DNA from: Tranzscheliella williamsii
Taxonomy: Eukaryota > Basidiomycota > Ustilaginomycetes > Ustilaginales > Ustilaginaceae
Assembly: GCA_023212725.1 (NCBI GenBank)
Contig: JALBYF010000014.1
Span: forward strand, 62,001 to 126,000
Length of the DNA: 64,000 nucleotides
Direction of reading: 5' to 3'
This document shows, piece after piece, positions 39,900 through 54,309 of the stretch (position 1 is the first letter of the stretch; the number at the start of each line of letters is the position of its first letter). The translations under genes and the position numbers were made by a program. The notes under the pieces were generated by a model, which saw only the letters and a program-made list of their open reading frames with translations, did not search any database and was not told where the DNA came from.

Positions 39900-41717
39900 T
39901 CAGGGGTCGGGCGGATAGAGCTTGCCGGGATTGAGGAGGTTGAGGGGGTCGAGGGCGAGCTTGATAGCTTTCATAGCGCGGATTGTGGCCGGTGGAAGCT
40001 CGTTCTGGAGAAATTCGATCTTGCCCATGCCGATGCCGTGTTCACCGGTGCAGGTGCCATGGAGCTTCAACGCGCGTTCGTTGAGGCGGTGGACGGCGTC
40101 GGAGGCGGTTTGAAGCATGGCGGGATTGTGGGGATCGAAGGGGATGAGGGCGTGAAAGTTACCGTCGCCTGCGTGGCCGACGATGGCGGTGCCGTGGAGG
40201 CCGGAGGCGTGGAAGTCGGCCTGGGACTCGCGGACGAGGCGGGGGAGGGCGGAGAGGGGGACGCAGACGTCGGTGGTCCAGACGTTCCAGCTGTCGGGGT
40301 TGTTGGCGACGACGGCCCAGAGGGCCGCCTTGCGGCCCTCCCAGACCTTGTCGGCTCGGGTACGGTCGGCCTCGAACTCGATGCCGGCGCGCTGGGCGCC
40401 GAACTTGAGCGCGGCGCTGATGATGGCGTCCTTGGCCTCGGCGACGGCAGCGACGCCGCCGCTCAGCTTGAAGAAGAGCGTGTCCTTCTCGTCGTAGGTG
40501 CGGCCGCACAGGTTGGAGCGGTTGATGTTGCGGATCATCTCGCGATCCAGCAGCTCGATGCACTGCACCGGGACGCCACGCGCCACTACCTCATTCACCG
40601 CATGCGCCGCCGCCTCGACATCCGGAAAACTCGCCGCCGCCACGGCATCTGCCGGCATGCGCGGCGCCAATCGCAGCGTCGCCTCGGTCACAATCCCCAG
40701 CGTCCCCTCGGCGCCCACGATAATCTTGCCAATGTCGAAGCCCGCCGACGACTTGCGCGCCCGCCCACCCCCGCGCGTCTGCACCACCTCGCCGTTTGCC
40801 AGCACCACCTTCATATCGAGGAAGTGCTCGCCGCGCGCCGTCCCGTAGCGCACTGCGTTCGTCCCGGAACAGCCCGTTCCGATCATGCCGCCGACCGTTG
40901 CGCCCGGGCCCGGGTCAAGCGGGAAGAAGAGCGCATGGCCCTCGGCGGCACAGTGTGCGTTCACCGCCTCCCAGCCGACGCCCGACTGCACCACAATGTC
41001 GCCGTCCTCCGGGTGGAAGGCCAGCACGCGGTCCATTCGCGACAGGTCGAGGCTGATGCCGCCGTACGGCGCGATCACATGGCCCTCGAGGCTTGTCCCG
41101 CCTGACACCGGCGTCACGGGCATGCGGTACCGGTTGGAGATGCGCATCACCGCCTGCACATCCTCGGTGCTGCGCACGTACACCGCCACCGACGGCCGCG
41201 TACCCTCGGCACTGCTCCGGTGGCCGTTGGCGTCTATCCCGCGCCGCTCCAGCTCGTCCTCGTCAGTGATGACGAATTCTTCCCACTCCTCGCCCTGCGC
41301 CGAGAAGTAAGCCTTGAGCTCCTCGATCGCCGCGTCAAAATCCGCCTTGCTGCCGTAGGAAAACGGCAGCTTGGGCTGGCGATACACTTCCGGAGACGCT
41401 TTCACCAGCGCTGCACGGGCAGGGTCTGTAGATGACGGGGACGGGCTCAGCATGTACACGTTGGCGCCCACGCTGAGAGCCACCAGCCCGAGCAGGAGGT
41501 TGCGCAGCCCGCTAGAGCTGGCATTGGGGACCTGGCGCGCGGCTGGGGCAGGCGCGTCTGGACTGCCTCTTCGGGACGTAGTCGAGAAAGCGCGGGCGGC
41601 GCCTCGCCCCGTCCACACACGTGCGACCTTCTGAGCCGAACATCGACGTAGCGTCGGTGGCAAACCAGAGGCATGGCCCACTGAGGCCAGCACCGACCGA
41701 AACAATGGAGTCGCCAT
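39900..41717 (-). CDS. DLD1: D-lactate dehydrogenase (cytochrome c), mitochondrial
   Basis: Single exon, 605 aa, ATG at 41717. An Arg/Ser/Ala-rich presequence is followed by a hydrophobic segment (LRNLLLGLVALSVGANVYML, about residues 72-91) that probably anchors the protein in the inner mitochondrial membrane. The FAD-binding PCMH domain spans about residues 165-345, with TPVSGGTSLEGH, FPLDPGPGATVGGMIGTGCS and GAEGTLGIVTEATLRL. The C-terminal FAD-linked oxidase domain contains HAGDGNFHALIPFD and GEHGIGMGKIEFL and ends with NLLNPGKLYPPD. It oxidises D-lactate to pyruvate and passes electrons to cytochrome c. Glycolate- or 2-hydroxyglutarate-dehydrogenase relatives share this fold, so substrate choice rests on similarity. 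The 426-codon plus-strand frame is a shadow. Confidence 0.94.
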   Translation of the reverse strand: MATPLFRSVLASVGHASGLPPTLRRCSAQKVARVWTGRGAARAFSTTSRRGSPDAPAPAARQVPNASSSGLRNLLLGLVALSVGANVYMLSPSPSSTDPARAALVKASPEVYRQPKLPFSYGSKADFDAAIEELKAYFSAQGEEWEEFVITDEDELERRGIDANGHRSSAEGTRPSVAVYVRSTEDVQAVMRISNRYRMPVTPVSGGTSLEGHVIAPYGGISLDLSRMDRVLAFHPEDGDIVVQSGVGWEAVNAHCAAEGHALFFPLDPGPGATVGGMIGTGCSGTNAVRYGTARGEHFLDMKVVLANGEVVQTRGGGRARKSSAGFDIGKIIVGAEGTLGIVTEATLRLAPRMPADAVAAASFPDVEAAAHAVNEVVARGVPVQCIELLDREMIRNINRSNLCGRTYDEKDTLFFKLSGGVAAVAEAKDAIISAALKFGAQRAGIEFEADRTRADKVWEGRKAALWAVVANNPDSWNVWTTDVCVPLSALPRLVRESQADFHASGLHGTAIVGHAGDGNFHALIPFDPHNPAMLQTASDAVHRLNERALKLHGTCTGEHGIGMGKIEFLQNELPPATIRAMKAIKLALDPLNLLNPGKLYPPDP

Positions 41718-42444
41718 GTGTGCAGCTGGAGACTTGTGCGAGTGACGACAATAAGAAGCCGGCGACGATGTGTGTGCGTGTCAAGGATGTGAAGAGACGG
41801 TTGGGCCAGGCCAGATCAGGGCGTCCCCCGCCGAAAGAGTAGAGTAAAAAGCACGGGGCTACCAGCAGAGACAAGCACCGGCGAACAGGCTAGGCTGCAC
41901 GCCAGAACCCCGCCCCCACGTCGACGAGGCCGGCGTATCTTAGAATGTTAGTTGAAATTCCCCGTCGACAAAGCCCATCTTCAAGCTGTTAGATTCATTC
42001 ACAAGTCATAGGGCCGTTGTTAGGTCGGGCCAGCTCCATGTGTATGAATGACATGACGTCTTTAAAGGCGGGCAACGGCCGCTGCGTTCTGCGAGTTTGG
42101 CCCAGAATCTCGCTTCGGTCACAGAATATGTTATGCATGCCTGCCACACTTTGGCGCGTCGCCCGCTCGTCCCTGTCTCAGCGGTTGTCTTGCTAAGACG
42201 CTATCACTGCTCAGCACGGCAGTGACTGGATGCAGATCTGCTTGTCCCACACACACATGCCAAAAGGGCGATGAACCCATGGATTGGCTCTCAACGCTGC
42301 ATTGCCATTGCTATCAAAGGTGTCGGCTTTTGGTGGTGAGAGCAGTATTTTAGAGGGTTCTGGTTAGATGTCCTGGACGAAGAAAGCGTAGCGTAGAGCG
42401 GCGAGGAGGTGGCTTTCCGCATCATGGCGAGGCGGAACGCCTAT
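41718..42444. other. Intergenic region between PBDC1-like 3' end and DLD1 start
   Basis: This contains the DLD1 promoter and the 3' flank of the PBDC1-like gene, both on the minus strand. Nothing else was recognised. Confidence 0.55.
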
Positions 42445-43177
42445 CTATTTGGAGGCCTTCTGGGCCTTGGCCTTGGCGGCCTCCTTCTGAGCCTTGTCGT
42501 AAATCCAGTCATTGAGGCCTCGGCGGCATCGGGCGATCTCATATACGTAGAATTGGAGCCGCGTGACTGTAGTGGAGAGAAAGCGTAGCAAGATAGGGTC
42601 AGGAGCCTGGCCGTTGAGAAAGGAAACAGCTGCGGAAAGTATGGCACGCAATGCGGAAGGTAAGGATACGCACCGAAGGTGGTGTTGAACTGGGTGTACT
42701 CGTCCGAAACGTCGGTGCGAATCAAGGTGCCAAAGTTGTAGTCGGCGACCTTGTTCTCGTACTTGTTGATGAAGAGTCTCCACTTCTCCTTACCCTCGGG
42801 GCTCTTCATGGCCTCTTCGTCGATCTTGTTCACCGACTTTGGGTCGGCAGTCTCCGAGAATTCAGGGAAGGTGGTCTGAAAGTCTTCGTACATCTCGTCG
42901 TCGATCCTAAGCAAGGCGATCAGATGGACGTGGATGATGTGTATGGGCAAGTCGAGCCGGGCACGTTATGAACAGGGTCAACACTTGGCTTCAGCTGCCA
43001 AGCACAGCGAAGAAAGCATGGTGATAATACTTACTTGGTCAGTCGGAGGGTGCTGGGCTTGATCTTCTCGAGCAAATTCCAGTAAGTCTGCGCATGTTCT
43101 ACACATCGTACGGCCATTTGCTTCTCGATTTCGGGCAGGTTCTGCGCATTCTGGGCTTCGAAGTTTCCGGTCGACAT
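42445..43177 (-). CDS. PBDC1/YPL225W family protein (reported eEF1A chaperone family)
   Basis: Three exons on the minus strand: 43035-43177, 42674-42906 and 42445-42566, with introns of 128 bp (42907-43034) and 107 bp (42567-42673); 165 aa in one continuous frame. Family marks include LPEIEKQMAVRCVEHAQTYW near the start, then MYEDFQTTFPEF, EKWRLFINKYENKVADYNFG and LIRTD, and after the second intron VTRLQFYVYEIARCRRGLND. The C-terminal tail is Lys/Ala-rich. All match the small helical PBDC1 proteins (YPL225W in yeast) by eye. As I recall, recent yeast work describes YPL225W as a dedicated chaperone for newly made eEF1A; the older name, polysaccharide biosynthesis domain, is misleading. Role here is by homology. 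It is divergent from CDC48. Confidence 0.9.
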
Positions 43178-47337
<4,160 letters not shown>

Positions 47338-47686
47338 ACCGCTTCCTTCCTAATCATGTACACTTCCGTATCAGCAAATTTCCAAGCGTCGAATCTTGTC
47401 CGCAACTCCGTGCTCAGGCTGTCTACATTGATTAGCTAAGTGTGGGTCTGCTCGCAGGTGGAGTGAGCAACCCGCCACCGCCGATTGGGGGTGCACGAGA
47501 GGGATCCCTAGGGACTGATGTTCACAGGCTAACAGGGCGGGTACGGTACCTTGCTCATTGTGAGGAATTGGCTGAGTTTTAAAGGGTGAGGAAGTTGCTA
47601 AGGTTTCGGGAGTCTTGTCCACCGAAGTACACCGGTTGCTACATTGATTGCGGAGGGGTGATTGGTTAAGGGGGGGGGTGGTACGG
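47338..47686. other. Convergent intergenic region (CDC48 / SHR3)
   Basis: This holds the 3' flanks of two convergent genes and a short G run at about 47669-47678. I see nothing more. Confidence 0.55.
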
Positions 47687-48460
47687 CTACTGGGACTTCT
47701 TGGTGGCGAGGGCGGGGGACTTAGCGGCGAGGTCGGCGGCCTGTGTGCGCCTGCGGGTCTCGGCGTCGCGGGCGTCCTGGCGGGCGAGGTACCACTCTGT
47801 GGCCTGGAGGACAAGGACGCCGGCGAGAAGAACGGCGCAGATGGAGTTGGAGGCGGAGACGATCCGAATGGCGTCTACCTTCTCGTCGGTGGTGAGCGCG
47901 CCCGTGGGGGGTTGGAACGAGCTGCGGCCGGCGTCGAAGGCGTCCTGCTGGGACTGACGCTGGGTCTGGATGGCAGATGTGCGGACGAGGCGCTCGTTGG
48001 TGGGGTCCGCCAGCACGCGCACGCTCGGCACCGCCACGCCCAGATACATGCAGACCGCACCCATAAAGAGCACCAGCGAGCCGCCGTCAAAGTACTTGGC
48101 CAGCTCGCTCCACCGGTGCAGCTTCGCAATCAGCCCTACAATCCCAAGCCCCATCATCCCGTGCAGCAGCGCAGAGATCGCCAGCGGCGACGCGTACAGC
48201 CCCAGGTAGAAGCGCTCCGCCGCCTCCACGTTTGCGTCCGACAGCGCCGAGAAATAGAGCAGCGGAAAGTCGAACGTCGCCGCAATAAACAGCACACCTG
48301 CGCGCCGGCATCCAGAGTAAGACACAGCGGGAGAGTGGCGTCAGTTGCATACCCACATGGTCAGCGGCAGCCGTCCACAGGAACGGTCAGAAGCAGGCCA
48401 AGGTCACGTACCGAACAGGAACGATGTGCTTGAGATGACGGAGCCGCTTCGGAAGCCCAT
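47687..48460 (-). CDS. SHR3: Shr3-type ER membrane chaperone for amino acid permeases
   Basis: Two exons on the minus strand: 48412-48460 and 47687-48297, with a 114-bp intron (GTACGT...GCGCAG, phase 1); 219 aa. The first exon gives only 16 residues, MGFRSGSVISSTSFLF, and completes the first membrane segment after splicing (SFLFGVLFIAATFDFPLLYF). Three further hydrophobic segments follow (residues about 50-65, 80-95 and 155-175). Shr3-like features include FDGGSLVLFMGAVCMYLGV and the late segment ASNSICAVLLAGVLVLQATEW. The C-terminal tail is charged and cytosolic. In yeast, Shr3 sits in the ER and helps amino acid permeases fold before export to the plasma membrane. The family call comes from segment pattern and key stretches. 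It is divergent from the AP-3 gene. Confidence 0.85.
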
Positions 48461-48835
48461 TTTGGATAGAGTCGTCTGCGAACGAACCCGGCAACGATAG
48501 AGTGAGCGACGATGGTTGGTACCAAAGCTAGGGGCACAAACAGGAATGAGGCCTAGAGAGAAAGGTAGAGGAAGCCCGAAGAATAGGACCGGAAGGTTGG
48601 GGAGATGGGGACGATAAGCGATGGACAAATGCAGATAGACCGATTGGTTGCATCGGGCCGAGGATGATGCAGATCGGCCGATCTTCCCTACAGCTCAACT
48701 CCACTTTGCGCGGCGCTATGAACCTGGCAAGCCTTGCACTTGCTGTCAATAGCAACGACACTGTTCTGATCCTTTGCGGCACGACTGGCTGCTCAGAGTG
48801 TACGGCGGCAGGGACAGGCGCACGCGCAGGGCAGC
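48461..48835. promoter_or_regulatory. Shared divergent promoter region (SHR3 / APS3)
   Basis: This gap between divergent start codons must contain both promoters. The SHR3 leader side is pyrimidine-rich on the minus strand. No named motif was identified. Confidence 0.5.
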
Positions 48836-49671
48836 ATGACGATACGTGCTGCGCTGATCATCAACAACCACGGCAAGCCGCGCCTCACCAAATTCTACAC
48901 GCAGCTGCCGGCGTCGCGCCAGCAGGCACTCATCAAAGAGATCTTCCGGCTGGTCTCAAAGCGCCCTGATGGCGTCTGCAACTTTCTCGATGCTGCCGAG
49001 CTCACTTCACTCTTGCCGCCCAGCTCGGACGCAGTGAGGTTCAGCTCCGGCAAGGGCAAGGAGAGGGAGCAGGAGGCGCCCAGCAGAGAGACCGAGCGGA
49101 CGAGGGACGCTGTGCGGTACAACCAAGACGAGCTGCGGGTCATATACCGGCACTATGCGACGCTGTACTTTGTGTTTGTGGTCGACCAGAGCGAGAGCGA
49201 GCTGGGGATTCTCGACCTTATACAGGTGCGTTTGCAGTTGTCCGGACTGCACGAGCGGCTACTGACCGAGTGCAGCGATGTCCGGCTCTTTTGTTTGCTC
49301 CTCACTACCAGGTGTTTGTCGAGTCGTTGGATCAGTCGTTCGAGAACGTGTGCGAGCTGGATCTGATCTTCCACTTTGACGAGGTGCATGCGATCCTGAA
49401 CGAGGTGATCCAGGGCGGCCTGGTGGTGGAGACCAACATCCACGAGATCGTCCAGGCCGCCGCCGCGACCTCGCGCGCGCGCAAGGCATCCGTAGCCAGC
49501 GCCGGGGTCGGCGTCGACGGCCTCACCAGCGCCGCCCTCGGCCCCGCAGGCCTCAATCTCAGCCTTCCAGCCTCCGCCGCCGCCCTCCCCTGGCCAAGAG
49601 GAACCTACATGGTCGAAGCCATCTCCAACCTCGGCAACCAGTACCTCGGCCGTTCTTCCCCCCGCCGCTGA
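48836..49671 (+). CDS. APS3: AP-3 adaptor complex sigma subunit
   Basis: Two exons: 48836-49225 and 49312-49671, with an 86-bp intron (GTGCGT...ACCAG, phase 0); 249 aa. The start MTIRAALIINNHGKPRLTKFY is typical of the clathrin-adaptor small chain fold. It is followed by VIYRHYATLYFVFVVDQSESELGILDLIQ, then after splicing VFVESLDQSFENVCELDLIFHF and VHAILNEVIQGGLVVETN. This order and the NVCELDLIF stretch point to the AP-3 rather than AP-1 or AP-2 sigma chain. The product should take part in sorting cargo from the Golgi or endosomes to the vacuole. The protein is longer than usual because of a charged insertion around residues 63-87 (KGKEREQEAPSRETERTRD) and an Ala/Pro-rich tail after about residue 187. 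It is convergent with the mitoferrin gene. Confidence 0.92.
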
Positions 49672-50302
49672 CGCCGCTGCGCCAACCGACATGCGGGTAC
49701 GTACTATCGTTTAGGCGAATGTCATGCACCTTTTCTCATCTGCTGCACAGACTCGTCCAGCACTGCGTGCGTACTTTGCAACATGCCTAAACCGAAACAT
49801 ACGGCGCAGTGAGATGTGTACCAGTGGAGAAAGCGACACACAAATCACGGGCTCCGGGGCACTCGCGACGATCATGGGCCGGAACACTAGCACACAGAAC
49901 AGAAAACAGGGAAAGTCGGCATGCATGCATATGTCTATTTTGAATCGACGAGCGCGGCCGACAGGATGTTGGGAAACGATGTGCCGGCTCAAACCAAGTG
50001 GATACCGAGAGAGGAAAGGAAAGTGAGGACGAAGACAAAGAGGATATGGACGAGGAACCGACGAAACGTGCTCGCGTAGGAGAGTGCATGCCCCAAGTGC
50101 CGAATCGCCGAGGACAAGCGGAAAGGATAACAGAAAGGCTAGTGTCTGGAAGCAGGGCTCTAGCACGTCGCTGGGCATCCTCACCATGCAAACCACCTCG
50201 CCGGCAGGACCCTGGCATGAGCAAACTGACACAACGCAGTGGCTAAATTCAGAGCGGTGATGCTTATGTTCTTTGCTCTGTCCCACTTAGGAAGCCCTCT
50301 TC
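49672..50302. other. Convergent intergenic region (APS3 / mitoferrin)
   Basis: This contains two 3' flanks. Frames of up to 191 codons on the minus strand (49711-50286) are continuous with neither gene and look like compositional artefacts. No other feature was seen. Confidence 0.5.
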
Positions 50303-51232
50303 CTACACCGACGCCTTGTTCTGCTCGTTGAGGAAGAATCTGAATCCCTCGTACGACAGCCAGCAGAGGGCGTTGGATGGCATGAACGTCAGGACGCGTG
50401 GCGAGAGACCACGTGCGAAACCTTTGAGCCCTTCACGGGAGTGGATAATTTTGAAGGCCTCAAACATGCCTGAGGCGTTGCGAATCTGCGCATCTGTGCT
50501 GCTGCCACGGGTTTGCAGCAGTGTCTTGGCGACATCGAGCGGGTTGGTGACGGCGGCTGCTACGGCACCCGAAAAGGCGCCCGCCGAGACATGCGTCATT
50601 GGCGAATAGGATTCGTTGGGATTCAAGACCTTCTTGGCCCACTCGTAGACCGAGAACTGGACGGCGGTGAAGGGGACGGTCATGGTGAGAGTGGTGGGAT
50701 ATGAGACATAGAAGGCTCGCAGCCCCTCCTGCTTGTACACTGTCGATGCGCATTGGAAGACGGTGCGGTGCTTCGTACCGTGCATCTGCATTCGCTGTTT
50801 GACCACGTCGAAGGGGTTCATGAACGCATCGGATGCGATCGTTGCCGACGCGCCGGCGAAGGCGGTGCTCGCAAATTGGTGACCGGCCCTGTTGCCTCCC
50901 GTCGCCTCCTTGACCGTTTCGTAGGCGCCAAAGTAGACCGCGTGAGCAGGTCCAGCACCCAGAATGACACTTGCGACACCGCGCCACAACGTCCTGGCTC
51001 CTTCCAAAGAGCTGATGCGGTTAAAAGCCTGGACGACACCGGTGTATGTCGCGGCCGGCGTGGCGGAAAGAACCTGCATACGGGTCCGGATGACATCGAC
51101 GGGGAACATAACGGCATGCTCGCTGATGCCGGCGAGTGAACCCGCGATCATGTTGATATGGAGCGGAACATTGCTGCCTAGCCCCTCGTAATCCACCTCC
51201 TCTTCCAGCGCTGGAGCGGCCCGGTCACTCAT
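50303..51232 (-). CDS. MRS4: Mitoferrin, mitochondrial iron carrier (Mrs3/Mrs4 type)
   Basis: Single exon, 309 aa, ATG at 51232. Three mitochondrial-carrier repeats are visible, with signatures PVDVIRTRMQ, PFDVVKQRMQ and PLDVAKTLLQ, and six membrane segments. The segments GISEHAVMFPVD and GAGPAHAVYFGAYE near repeat 1, and FMNPFDVVKQRMQMHG in repeat 2, are typical of mitoferrins (His and Met residues line the iron path). It should bring ferrous iron across the inner mitochondrial membrane for iron-sulfur cluster and heme synthesis. The Mrs3 versus Mrs4 choice is arbitrary in a fungus with one copy. A GATAAG motif lies at 51244-51249, just before the start codon; iron control through a GATA factor is possible but not shown. 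Confidence 0.95.
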   Translation of the reverse strand: MSDRAAPALEEEVDYEGLGSNVPLHINMIAGSLAGISEHAVMFPVDVIRTRMQVLSATPAATYTGVVQAFNRISSLEGARTLWRGVASVILGAGPAHAVYFGAYETVKEATGGNRAGHQFASTAFAGASATIASDAFMNPFDVVKQRMQMHGTKHRTVFQCASTVYKQEGLRAFYVSYPTTLTMTVPFTAVQFSVYEWAKKVLNPNESYSPMTHVSAGAFSGAVAAAVTNPLDVAKTLLQTRGSSTDAQIRNASGMFEAFKIIHSREGLKGFARGLSPRVLTFMPSNALCWLSYEGFRFFLNEQNKASV

Positions 51233-52988
51233 CGTAACGACGAGATAAGCGTACGTCGCAAATTGCCGAGCGCTTCCACACTAGCGGCGTCGTTCCCTTG
51301 TTCGCTATGCGGGGATATGCCCTCCCTTTGAAAAACCAGCGGGTAGGAAACAACACTTCTGCTAGGATGAGCGAAGTTGCGACCCTGTGCAGAATCGTCG
51401 AGTACAGCTGCGAAGAGATTCAAGGCCTTGACTAACAGCAGAGAAGAGTGCCGATGCCAACCAGTTCAGATTTCCGATTGCGTCCGCGCGGAGACAAGAG
51501 AAAGCTTGAGTTTCGAGACGCCGCCTTGTTGATTGAGTCAATGGGAGTAGACCAGACGGGGCTCTTTGCACCTGGGTTGGGAAAATATCGCGACCGAGAC
51601 GAAGGAATGCGCAGATGCTCGAGCTGACTGCAGCACAAGTGAACGAACAGGCCGGTGAGGTTAGGGTGAGCGAGGCGCAGAAGGGCGAAGCAGTAGGAGT
51701 AGTGTCGACGATGACGACGACGAGGATGACTGCGACTGCGATGGCCAGGGCCACTTCAATGTAGCGTTTGTCAGGCCCTTCCGCTCCTCTACATCACTGC
51801 CATTGGCCGGAAGGAATTCTCATCCAAAATTCCTTCGAAAGGACCGCATCGGACATTAAAAGCTCAGCGTCCTAATCAAGTAATTCAGATCAAGGAACCA
51901 ATACAATAAATTCATCATGTCTCTCGACTTCAAACGTAGTAAATACATATATTTATCTCTCTATACAATTATCCTGTCTATCCGCCAGCTGCGCCAAGTT
52001 CCATGCCAACTACAAAAGCTGCATCACCAATCGCGTGGACAAAAGAGAAATGGAAATCTTCTCTCTGTTCCCGCAGAAGCAAAAACCGAAGACCGACAAT
52101 CACAATGCGAAGAGGGCATGCGATCAAGGCAAGAGATGCATTCTGATCGCCTGCTGCTCCCACCAGCCAATCATTGCTGCTCACCGGCTTTGCTTGGCTT
52201 TGCGAAATCTTCGTCTTGCAGAGCGCACCCACCACAAAGCCATGTGAGAGTCGCAGCGGCCCGATGAGGACGTGACCGACTACTACCTTTAGCTGTCGCC
52301 CTCCGAAATCACCCAGCCAGGTACAGGCCGTGGGCGAGAACGGTCTTAACAGGGACCCTGAATGTCGCCTGGTATCACCATGTATCCGCACCGCGTCCTT
52401 TCACTACCGCACCTGCGCGACATGAGCCGAACGAATATGCGCACTCGAACGTCCTGCCGGCCGTAAATAGATAATCACACACAGACAATCAACATAGCGG
52501 TCAACCACGCTATTGCGTCGCGTGGCTGCTTCAGGGCGCGCTCACGGTGCATCCTGTCTGACGACTGCGATCGGGATCTTGGATACTATTGCACATGTGG
52601 ATGGCACTAGCTGCATTGACGGCAACGAGGGCCAACAGAGTCACAGCCGTAGATGCATATAATGTGATTGAATTCCACGCTCAGGGACCATATGGTATGC
52701 ACGCAAATCAGTGTGAGATTTTTGGCAGGGGAGGGCGGATAAGGCAGGTCGAGAGAGCGTGTCGGGAACGGCACAAAGCTCGGCTCGAAGCCTGCAAGAT
52801 CCTTGACTCCGGCCCGGACCGCCCCAATGAGCCCGGCGGAGGTGAGAATTGTTACAACACCGTGATAGGTGGGGAAAAGGGTGAGTTGATAACCAATGCC
52901 AGAATGAGAGTCGAGGGAATACAAGACAGGGAAGATGCCACCAAAGAAACGAAACAAACAAAACGAGCAAATGCGACGTTTTGCTGCT
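51233..52988. other. Intergenic region between RPS18 3' end and mitoferrin start
   Basis: This contains the mitoferrin promoter and leader (pyrimidine-rich on the minus strand, 51300-51760), an AT-rich stretch at 51880-51990, and the RPS18 3' flank. Small frames on both strands show no domain. No RNA gene was recognised. Confidence 0.5.
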
Positions 52989-54309
52989 TTACTTCTTCTT
53001 GTTGGCGACAGTTCGGCCACGTCGACCGGTAGTCTTGGTGTGCTGACCTCGGACTCGGAGACCAAGGTAGTGTCGGATACCTCGGTGGGCCTTGATCTTC
53101 TTCAATCGCTCGAGGTCATCTCGGAGCTTGGAGTCGATGTTGTTGGAAAGCAACTGGCTGCTCTTGCCGTCAACAATGTCCTTCTGCCTGTTCAGGAACC
53201 AGGTGGGGATTTTGAACTCGGCGGGGTTCTGGAGAATGGTGACAATTCGCTCGAGCTCATCAGAGTTAAGCTCACCAGCTCTGTTGAATTAGACAAGGCA
53301 AGTGTGGTCGCAAGTCAGTATGGCTGCGCTCGGATCTCTTCCGACACTCATCAGGGCACCTGACCAGAAAGCGTAAGCCTTCCGCTACGAGTTCCTCCAT
53401 CTCCCAGTGCATGCCTAACATGTCAACTGGCCCTGGCTTGAGAGGAATGTTGCGAGCGACTGGACAATTAATCTACCCAACGCCGCAACAGTGTCGCGCA
53501 CACTGGTCCATCAAATCGCTGTCCTGCCTAGACCCTCTGTGGAGGCTTAGGGGCGTTTGCCGGGGCCGAAGATGAGCGAAAAGGGAAAATACTAACCGCT
53601 TGCCAAGGTCGATATCGGCCTTCTTGCAGACAATGTTGGCGTATCGTCGTCCGACACCCTTGATCTGAGTGAGAGCGTACTGGACCTTGATCTTGCCGTC
53701 AACGTTGGTGTTGAGCAATCTGTGAAGGGTGGTTGACGCCGAAAGAAGAGTTAGTAATCTGGTAGACCCAAAGTCGCACAGCTCCACGCGGTTGGCAGCA
53801 GAAGCAACACCAGCAGAGCAATCATAGTAGCGAGATCCTCGCAGCAACATCATCTTACTCCCCCCCCCCCCAAGTTGAGGCAGAACAGAGTTGTACCCCC
53901 AGTTGCCACAATTTCTGATCCCTGCAGCTCATCGTGTTGCCAGCTCCCGGACTTTTGACTCCTATCAGCATCGTCGAGCTACCTGCTACAACAATCCGAG
54001 CAAGTTCGCATCTATTTTGACCACGGCAGGCTGCCATGAGTCGGTCATGATGAACTGCCCCGCTGTACTACCCTTCCATCCCGGCGCTGCCTGCTGCTGG
54101 CTGCCTAGCCATGTACTGCTACTGTTGCTGCTTGCTTTCTACATGCTGTTGTTGCCTGCTGCTTGCTGTAATGCTGGTGTTGCTACTGCTATGCTACTGC
54201 CGGCGCGGATGCGTGTATGCGAACCGCACTGAAGATGCTCTGTGTCTGCTGATGCTCACCGCAAGATGAAGGCGAAGTTCTGGGACGGGTCGGGGGGTAC
54301 GAGAGACAT
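52989..54309 (-). CDS. RPS18: 40S ribosomal protein S18 (uS13)
   Basis: Three exons on the minus strand: 54260-54309, 53597-53719 and 52989-53280, with introns of 540 bp (53720-54259) and 316 bp (53281-53596); 154 aa. Both introns split an Arg codon as CG|A (phase 2). Exon 1 gives [16 protein letters not shown]; exon 2 gives [30 protein letters not shown] and [10 protein letters not shown]; exon 3 gives [46 protein letters not shown] and [18 protein letters not shown]. This matches S18 along its whole length. It sits in the head of the small subunit at the central bridge. Intron 1 is the longest intron seen in the window and carries a 12-base C run (plus strand, about 53867-53878) and a TGCTG-rich stretch. 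Confidence 0.97.
54085..54205. repeat. Imperfect TGCTG/TGTTG-rich stretch in RPS18 intron 1
   Basis: On the plus strand this block repeats short strings such as TGCTGCTGG, TGCTACTGTTGCTGC and TGCTGTTGTTGCC. On the transcribed (minus) strand it reads as CAGCA/CAACA-rich RNA. It lies within the 540-bp intron. Confidence 0.7.

Noticed and set aside
39825..41105. 426-codon open frame antisense to D-lactate dehydrogenase
   Set aside because: Shadow of GC-biased codons.
49711..50286. 191-codon minus-strand frame between APS3 and mitoferrin
   Set aside because: Cys/Ser/Leu-rich with no family resemblance; lies where two 3' untranslated regions are expected.
53281..53596. Possible C/D-box snoRNA in RPS18 intron 2 (CTGATGA and CTGA on the minus strand)
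   Set aside because: The boxes are only about 31 bases apart, the C box is off-consensus and there is no terminal stem.
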